From NCBI GenBank assembly GCA_905477565.1, contig CAJQGO010000359.1:1-11540 (forward strand): a stretch of DNA of 11,540 nt, in the 5' to 3' direction. This document shows, in pieces, positions 7,030-11,540 of this stretch (its first letter is position 1; every line of letters starts with the position of its first letter). This DNA is from an uncultured Planctomycetota bacterium. GTDB taxonomy: Bacteria; Planctomycetota; Planctomycetia; Pirellulales; UBA1268. Made by a program: the position numbers and the translations under genes. The notes below the pieces were generated by a model. The model was not told the DNA's origin and searched no databases. It was given only the letters and a program-made list of their open reading frames with translations.

Positions 7030-7872
7030 TTATGCGCCTCGCCGCAACTGTCTCGTAGGTCGAATGGAAATGGTTGCTCGTGGAACACCCTCAATTTCAG
7101 CAGCGAGTGATGCCAAGGTCTCAGATTCAATCTGTCGAACTCGCTCTCGAGTAAGCCCCAGGATGCTGCCAATCTCCTTCAATGTCATTGGCTCTTTACC
7201 CTCAAGACCAAACCGCATTCGAACAATAGAGGCGGCTCGGTCCTCAAGTTCATCAATACGTTTCAATACATGCTGGAGCGTGTCTTCATCAAGCATGACA
7301 TCGGCTGGACATCGTGCATTTTGATCTTGGATAATATCCCCAAGCGACCACCCACCTTCTGTCTGATCAGTTTGCGGACCAGCTTGATGAACCTGCATTG
7401 CTTTTTTGATGATTGGGAGTTTTTTGCGAGCCAAGCCAAGCATACGAGCTACTTCTTCAGGTGTGGGCGTTCGACCAAGCGAATCGAGGAGACGAATCGA
7501 GGCTCGCCGCCACTTTGACAGAATCTCAACCATATAAGCAGGAATTCGAATGGTCTTCCCGTTATTAATGAGTGCTCGCTTGATTGATTGTTTGATCCAG
7601 TAACTGGCGTATGTGCTAAACCGCGTGCCAACGGTCGGGTCAAATCCTTCGACGGCTCGCATGAGACCAAGATTTCCTTCTTCGATGAGATCACAAAGCT
7701 GAAGCCCACGGTTTGAATAGCCACGAGCAATATTGACAACAAGGCGGAGATTCGCCCTGACCATATGATCACGTGCAGCAGGGTCACCTTTTTGAACCCG
7801 AACAGCCAGTTGTTTTTCCTGGGCTGCACTGAGGAGAGCAGTCTCATTGATGTCGCGTAGATAAGTTTCCAT
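7030..7872 (-). CDS. RpoD/SigA-family (group 2) RNA polymerase sigma factor
   Basis: This is a 280-residue sigma-70 factor without region 1.1. Region 1.2 occupies about 1-25 (METYLRDINETALLSAAQE). Region 2 is at about 39-108 and includes DLIEEGNLGLMRAVEGFDP (61-79) and the promoter -10 reading helix TYASYWIKQSIKRAL (87-101). Region 3 follows at about 112-190, and region 4 at 200-262 with the helix-turn-helix TLKEIGSILGLTRERVRQIE (230-249). Lack of region 1.1 and the short length suggest an alternative RpoS/SigB-like group 2 factor rather than the primary sigma, but conservation of regions 2.4 and 4.2 implies housekeeping-like promoters. An in-frame TAA 7-9 nt before ATG 7872 fixes the N-terminus. 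The C-terminal tail after region 4 is basic (RPTRQLRRGA). It is followed after 18 nt by apt. Confidence 0.94.
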   Translation of the reverse strand: METYLRDINETALLSAAQEKQLAVRVQKGDPAARDHMVRANLRLVVNIARGYSNRGLQLCDLIEEGNLGLMRAVEGFDPTVGTRFSTYASYWIKQSIKRALINNGKTIRIPAYMVEILSKWRRASIRLLDSLGRTPTPEEVARMLGLARKKLPIIKKAMQVHQAGPQTDQTEGGWSLGDIIQDQNARCPADVMLDEDTLQHVLKRIDELEDRAASIVRMRFGLEGKEPMTLKEIGSILGLTRERVRQIESETLASLAAEIEGVPRATISIRPTRQLRRGA

Positions 7873-8162
7873 AGGTTTTTACTTGATCTCTTTGCTGATG
7901 AACGAAGATTAGGTTGTGAGTACGAAAGAAGGAACTTCTAGACATTCGTTCCGCACCCGGAGTGACACGATATGGTGGAGCCTTCCATCGCATCCCCTGT
8001 CAGGCACAGGACATAAATTCAGGGGAACGTGAACAAAAGGCGTTCCCCGCGGAAAGAACTATCGACTGTTCAGAGAGGACGACTGCACAAAGAGGGAAAA
8101 AGAGGCTCCCTGTACGGACTGTATCGGCTGCACGGCCCACCAAAAAAAGATCGTTTGAAGAC
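7873..8162 (-). other. 290-nt intergenic/leader region upstream of the sigma factor gene
   Basis: No convincing protein or known RNA gene is seen. Plus-strand frames that run through it are highly charged, lack a ribosome site and continue antisense into the metallophosphoesterase, so I treat them as chance. The stretch contains several inverted repeats: GGGGAACG...CGTTCCCC (8022-8048), CCTGT-CAGGC-ACAGG (7996-8010) and a GGAAC/GTTCC pair near 7930-7951. On the minus strand a U7 run (about 8144-8150) lies shortly after the metallophosphoesterase stop without a strong stem before it. The region presumably holds the 3' end of the metallophosphoesterase message and the promoter and leader of the sigma gene. 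Confidence 0.4.
8022..8048. repeat. Perfect 8-bp inverted repeat upstream of the sigma factor gene
   Basis: GGGGAACG (8022-8029) and CGTTCCCC (8041-8048) flank an 11-nt spacer. The stem is GC-rich and exact. On the minus strand it is followed by TGAATTTATG, a poor terminator tail. It could be a protein-binding palindrome, the terminator of the metallophosphoesterase message, or a leader hairpin of the sigma gene. Confidence 0.5.
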
Positions 8163-9023
8163 TCACGAAGAATCGGATTGTCTTAGTTGCCAGTCAAGAA
8201 CAACAAGCTCAGGTGGTGAGCCGAGTCGAAGAGGAAGAAGCGAGGTGCCGATGCCCCGTGAAACGTACATCGGTGGTCCATTATCGCAGTACCATCCAGA
8301 TACATAAGCACCACTCCCTGGAGGCGTAATGAGTGGGAAACCACCCGGAGCAATTTGACCTCCATGCGTATGGCCACTGAGAATGAGACTTGGAGGATTC
8401 GCAAGAAGTTTCTCAGAAAGATCACGAGTCGCTGGACAATGTGCCAGCACAAGGTGCTGATCCGCATCGTCATTCTTTTTTGTACGAAGAGGCTTTGGTT
8501 GACCTGCAAGAAGATCATCAAACCCAGTAATCTTCAACATACTGGTATCGTGTTCCAAATGGTATGACTCATTTGTCAAGACGTGAAACCCGAACGGAGT
8601 CAGGAAATCCTTGAATGATGATGGTGAGAATCCGGCGTTGTATTCCCAGTTCCCCATGATTGCAAGTCGGTGAGGTGCTGGTGGAAGCTTCTCTAAAAAT
8701 TCAGACAGTGGCGGCATGCCATTTTTATGACTTATCGTATCGCCCGTTAGCAGAATCAGATCAGGCTCGGAAGTTGTGACAGCCTCAAGAAGCTGTATTT
8801 CCAACTGACCAATATCATGGAGGTGTAGATCACTGAGTTGAACAATTCGCAGTGCTCGATGACCCGATAATGAGGGCGTTCCAATGTGGAGATGCGTCTG
8901 AGAAAGCGATTGTGGTGCTACCACAAAAGATTCTGCGAGGAGTCCACCGGCAACACCGCATGTAGTAGCGGCAGCCGTTTTAATCCACTGTCGGCGACTC
9001 AATTGGAGACGGGGCAATACCAT
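8163..9023 (-). CDS. Tat-exported calcineurin-like metallophosphoesterase (YkuE/YaeI type)
   Basis: This is a 286-residue protein. The N-terminus LSRRQWIKTAAATTCGVAGG (8-27) is a twin-arginine export signal: Arg10-Arg11 followed by a hydrophobic stretch. The metallophosphatase core then shows DLHLHD (65-70), GDT (94-96), GNWE (124-127), AHCP (194-197) and GHTHGGQ (217-223), giving Asp65, His67, Asp95, Asn125, His195, His218 and His220 as the two-metal ligands. Members cleave phosphoesters; several YkuE-type proteins act on lipid-linked or cell-envelope substrates, and export agrees with that. The usual GNHD/E motif is GNWE, so the His near the metal site is replaced by Trp. I chose ATG 9023 over TTG 9029 because GGAG lies 9 nt before the ATG but only 3 nt before the TTG. 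It follows the hydrolase gene by 54 nt. Confidence 0.9.
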   Translation of the reverse strand: MVLPRLQLSRRQWIKTAAATTCGVAGGLLAESFVVAPQSLSQTHLHIGTPSLSGHRALRIVQLSDLHLHDIGQLEIQLLEAVTTSEPDLILLTGDTISHKNGMPPLSEFLEKLPPAPHRLAIMGNWEYNAGFSPSSFKDFLTPFGFHVLTNESYHLEHDTSMLKITGFDDLLAGQPKPLRTKKNDDADQHLVLAHCPATRDLSEKLLANPPSLILSGHTHGGQIAPGGFPLITPPGSGAYVSGWYCDNGPPMYVSRGIGTSLLPLRLGSPPELVVLDWQLRQSDSS

Positions 9024-9077
9024 ACTCAAACACTCCGCTGTTGAAAAAAAAGAGCGTCGTGATTTTCGAGAAAACTC

Positions 9078-10295
9078 TCAAGACTGATTTGGCTTATTTT
9101 CCAGATCAATTTGGGTGGTTTTCCCCGTCACAATGATCGAATCAAGGTCGGTATCAAGTGTTCGGATTAGAAAATTGAGCACTGTCTGGCCAACGATTCC
9201 GTCTTCTACCAAAGATTCTTGTTGACCCTCAGGAAGGATAAGTGTGCTGTCAACATCTGCGGAAAGAAGTGCAGCATGTAATCGCTCACTTTGACTCACA
9301 GGGATAGTCTCATCGCTTTTGCAATGAATGAGTAATGTGGGTGGGTCATTCCGTGAGGCGTAACTGATCGGGCTGGCTCGTAACGCTGCTTCACGAAACT
9401 CGGGAAGTGGCCCGCCAATGAGCCGACTCGCTGCAGACGAAGCACGGTCAGAATCGGTTCCAAGCGTGGGTAGATGAGCGATAGTTGAAATACCACAGAT
9501 TGCAGCAATCCTATGCGTAGGAAAATCATCCCCTTTGAGGGAATCGTTATGTTTTTGATCAGGATCTAAACCAATCAGCATCGAAAGATGTGCACCTGCA
9601 GCCTGCCCTACAAGACATATTCGTGTTGGGTCGATACTCCAAATTGCAGCATCTTCAGCGAGACGATTGATTGCTGCTAAACAGTCATCTCGTTGCGTAG
9701 GAAAAATATGAGTTTGACTTGAACGATAGCTGATACTTGCGACAGCAAATCCATGCTGTGTGAGCCATGTAAGAGGACAATCAATGCGAGGGCTACTCGA
9801 CCAATCGTCACCTGGTAACCAGATTACAAGGGGAAGTCTTCCTTCACGGCACCCGCCCGGTAGATAGAGATCGAACTGCTGGTGTTGCTCCCCTGATCCA
9901 TACGAGAGGTTTCGATGCTCAATGGGTAATCCACTATGTGGCGGTATATCCTCTGGAACAACTGTCCATGTATTACGACGACTGAGTCTTCTTTGGGCAC
10001 GCCTGGAAAGTCGCCGTCGTGGATATTGTGTTGAGTACGAACCTGATTCAGGGCGAACGCCTTCTGGGAGATCACCGGAAGGACGAGGGTCTTCACGATG
10101 GAATCGGATTGCGTGCTTTCCAATTCCAGCACCATCCCCGATCTCTGCTCTGTCCATTGTGTAGGCCAGAGAAGGTAAGAGTAACATCAAACACATTGTG
10201 TGTAATGAACGAAATACATTCACTGCGCGGTGGCTTGTCTGCAACATTGACACCAATTCAGAGTGGGGTGTATTCAAGGAGACTATCAACTTCAT
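9078..10295 (-). CDS. Exported alpha/beta-hydrolase-fold protein (BD-FAE/carboxylesterase type), catalytic serine missing: probable pseudo-esterase
   Basis: This is a 405-residue protein. A hydrophobic stretch at 34-46 (MCLMLLLPSLAYT) after a basic region suggests a secretion signal; Met17 is an alternative start. Residues about 60-125 are a polar linker with the Arg-rich segment RRRLSRRAQRRLSRR (93-107). From about 138 to 380 the sequence follows the BD-FAE/alpha-beta hydrolase order: FDLYLPGG (141-148), IWLPGDDW (158-165), FAVASISYRSS (183-193), RDDCLAAINRLAEDAAIW (202-219), DPTRICLVGQAAGAHLSML (222-240) and SDETIPVSQSERLHAALL (327-344). In active relatives the first motif is HGGGW, the nucleophile elbow is GHSAGG and the acid loop precedes a GxGH histidine. 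Here they read LPGDDW, GQAAGA (Ala232) and EGQQE (357-361). The acid Asp328 remains. The frame is intact, so this looks like a maintained non-catalytic or reprogrammed member rather than a decayed gene. The gene upstream is a DUF1559 protein. Confidence 0.83.
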   Translation of the reverse strand: MKLIVSLNTPHSELVSMLQTSHRAVNVFRSLHTMCLMLLLPSLAYTMDRAEIGDGAGIGKHAIRFHREDPRPSGDLPEGVRPESGSYSTQYPRRRLSRRAQRRLSRRNTWTVVPEDIPPHSGLPIEHRNLSYGSGEQHQQFDLYLPGGCREGRLPLVIWLPGDDWSSSPRIDCPLTWLTQHGFAVASISYRSSQTHIFPTQRDDCLAAINRLAEDAAIWSIDPTRICLVGQAAGAHLSMLIGLDPDQKHNDSLKGDDFPTHRIAAICGISTIAHLPTLGTDSDRASSAASRLIGGPLPEFREAALRASPISYASRNDPPTLLIHCKSDETIPVSQSERLHAALLSADVDSTLILPEGQQESLVEDGIVGQTVLNFLIRTLDTDLDSIIVTGKTTQIDLENKPNQS

Positions 10296-10382
10296 GACAA
10301 TTCATTTTCCACCTTGTATCGTACCAGAGGGCGTGGGCAGATGCGCCTGTTCGATGTATTTCAAGATGCCTTTTACTCTAGA

Positions 10383-10399
10383 CACCTTAATTCAAGGTG
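10383..10399 (-). repeat. Inverted repeat overlapping the DUF1559 stop codon
   Basis: CACCTT (10383-10388) and AAGGTG (10394-10399) pair perfectly around a 5-nt loop, and the TGA stop (10394-10392) lies at the loop junction. No U run follows, so it is a weak terminator candidate; it may be a 3'-end hairpin. The remaining 80 nt before the hydrolase gene show nothing else except AAGGTGG 13 nt before its ATG. Confidence 0.3.
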
Positions 10400-11471
10400 G
10401 ATTTGCAACTTCACCACTATCACGTGTTGCGAGTCCTCGCCAAATGCGTACGGCGATGTCATCAGTGATTTTTCGGATTGAACCATCAATCATTCCAGTA
10501 TTCACAACGCCATTGTGGTAGCTACGAGATGTTACAGCAGCAAATGTTTTCTGCGTGGCACTCTTCCCTTCCTGTTGTGAGTTATAGTCAATATCGTAAG
10601 TGACTCCACCAACAGCAAATTCAACTTCTGTATTAGGAGTAAATGTTGCGGTGAAACCAGTATGGTGAACTCGACCATCGGGCCATTCGGTATGGCCAGT
10701 ATTGCTATTGGTTGCCGGCCCCATTTTGTTTTGGCCGCCGGCAGCCAGTGATGCTATTTGAGAATCGTCTGAGGGTGGAGAACCAGCCGGATAGGTACTG
10801 CCGGGATCGGATGTATTTCGAACATAAGGCGTAAAGGCCTTCACTTCACTGATCATTAAGGTTTTTGATAACCCATCTCTGAATTCTTTTGCTTTGTAAT
10901 GTGAGTTTGGATGGAATGCCCCATTACCACCTTCTCCGGTCGCCGGGTTGTAGACGAACCAGGTTCCAAAGTTAAAGCCGTAGTTTGTTGGGTAAACAAA
11001 GTTCACCCCATTCTTTGTCCGAAAAAAGTTATTGGCTTCACTTGGACAGACAAACGTTTCGATTCTGGTTGAGCCGACGGTGGCCCAATTCGTACCAACT
11101 GCGCCACCTGGATAGCCATTATCCCAGGGCAGTTCGAGGTTGATTCTTTCTGCAGCAGCCCCCTGTTCAATGAAGGGCAAGATTCGGCCATGAATGCCCC
11201 ACGAGCCATTATTCGTGGCAAATACAGTACCTGGCGTATGCAGCATACTCGGAGGAAACCCCCCCTTGCTTGAGGCGTAATTATGAACAGCTAACACTAA
11301 CTGCTTTATGTTGTTGCCACAGGCTAAACGTCTCGCTGCCTCGCGAGTCTGCTGGACCGCTGGTAGGAATAATCCAATCAGAACACCAATAATCGCAATC
11401 ACGACAAGAAGCTCAATGAGCGTGAATCCATCTCGGGAGCGATACCAGTGTCTATGAGCAATTGTTCGCAT
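10392..11471 (-). CDS. DUF1559 prepilin-like protein with N-terminal methylation motif and H-X9-DG domain
   Basis: This is a 359-residue protein. The N-terminus is a type IV prepilin/pseudopilin signal: a basic leader, cleavage site Gly15-Phe16, Glu20 at position +5, and a hydrophobic helix FTLIELLVVIAIIGVLIGLF (16-35) running into LPAVQQTREAARR (36-48). This is the classic planctomycete DUF1559 (SBP_bac_10) start. The globular part includes GFPPSMLHTPG, a WGIHGRILPFIEQ block, FVCPSE and LMISEVKAF. The C-terminus carries the H-X9-DG signature: His319, Asp329, Gly330, then SIRKITDDI and WRGLATRDSGE. Planctomycetes encode many copies; individual roles are unknown, and processing by a prepilin peptidase and display on the cell surface or in a pseudopilus are inferred. 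AAAGG lies 4 nt upstream of ATG 11471. Only 69 nt of upstream sequence is available and I see no clear promoter there. Confidence 0.95.
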   Translation of the reverse strand: MRTIAHRHWYRSRDGFTLIELLVVIAIIGVLIGLFLPAVQQTREAARRLACGNNIKQLVLAVHNYASSKGGFPPSMLHTPGTVFATNNGSWGIHGRILPFIEQGAAAERINLELPWDNGYPGGAVGTNWATVGSTRIETFVCPSEANNFFRTKNGVNFVYPTNYGFNFGTWFVYNPATGEGGNGAFHPNSHYKAKEFRDGLSKTLMISEVKAFTPYVRNTSDPGSTYPAGSPPSDDSQIASLAAGGQNKMGPATNSNTGHTEWPDGRVHHTGFTATFTPNTEVEFAVGGVTYDIDYNSQQEGKSATQKTFAAVTSRSYHNGVVNTGMIDGSIRKITDDIAVRIWRGLATRDSGEVANPP

Positions 11472-11540
11472 AGGACCTTTCTTCCGCTGAGAAAATATCT
11501 CCGTGCCACGTCTGAAAGGAATAGCGTCTGGCGAGAGCGA

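Noticed and set aside
8101..8160. Possible tRNA or small RNA gene in the region before the sigma factor gene
   Set aside because: No cloverleaf with T-loop GTTCRANNC or matching acceptor arms could be drawn; only isolated short stems.
7962..8307. Two overlapping plus-strand frames (74 and 92 codons) between the sigma factor and metallophosphoesterase genes
   Set aside because: Very Arg/Lys/Ser-rich with no domain-like pattern, no ribosome site, and the 3' parts run antisense through the well-supported metallophosphoesterase gene.
11490..11515. Sigma-54-like sequence TGGCACG upstream of the DUF1559 gene (minus strand)
   Set aside because: After the 4-nt spacer the -12 element reads TATTT rather than TTGC, so the essential GC is missing; probably chance.

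Overview
The window looks like chromosomal DNA of a planctomycete. Three genes point there. The first is the C-terminal end of a cupredoxin plus c-type cytochrome protein with the 'Pirellula/Verrucomicrobium-type' heme-binding module. The second is a prepilin-like DUF1559 protein with the H-X9-DG C-terminal signature, a family heavily expanded in Planctomycetes. The third is a planctomycete-style FloA. GC content looks moderate and translation signals are mixed: some genes have a clear Shine-Dalgarno sequence, others have none. I assign no species.

Layout, plus strand (1-3621): the tail of a secreted copper/heme electron-transfer protein (1-990, cut by the window edge); a small DUF485 membrane protein (1081-1335); an ActP-type sodium/acetate symporter (1358-3112); and a GNAT acetyltransferase (3109-3621) joined to the symporter by an ATGA overlap. 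DUF485-ActP is the classic yjcH-actP pair. A strong rho-independent terminator at 3650-3693 closes this unit.

Layout, minus strand (3734-11471): every remaining gene reads leftward. In transcription order they are a DUF1559 prepilin-like protein (11471-10392); an exported alpha/beta-hydrolase-fold protein of the BD-FAE/carboxylesterase type that has lost its catalytic serine (10295-9078); a Tat-exported metallophosphoesterase (9023-8163); a group-2 RpoD/SigA-like sigma factor (7872-7030); adenine phosphoribosyltransferase Apt (7011-6499); the tRNA 2-thiouridylase MnmA (6434-5295); the flotillin-like FloA (5151-4207, TTG start); and a small 82-residue protein of unknown function (3982-3734) behind a hairpin-rich leader. 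Sigma factor, apt and mnmA are closely spaced and may be one transcript. The hydrolase and the metallophosphoesterase are 54 nt apart and may be another.

Most of the content is housekeeping or common planctomycete accessory genes. I see no phage, transposon, CRISPR, tRNA, rRNA or obvious defence system, and I do not claim a new multi-gene system. The points most worth a second look are the pseudo-esterase (nucleophile Ser to Ala, probable His to Gln, remodelled oxyanion-hole motif, and an Arg-rich duplicated segment), the structured leader in front of the 82-residue orphan gene, and the large extra-membrane insertion in the ActP homologue.
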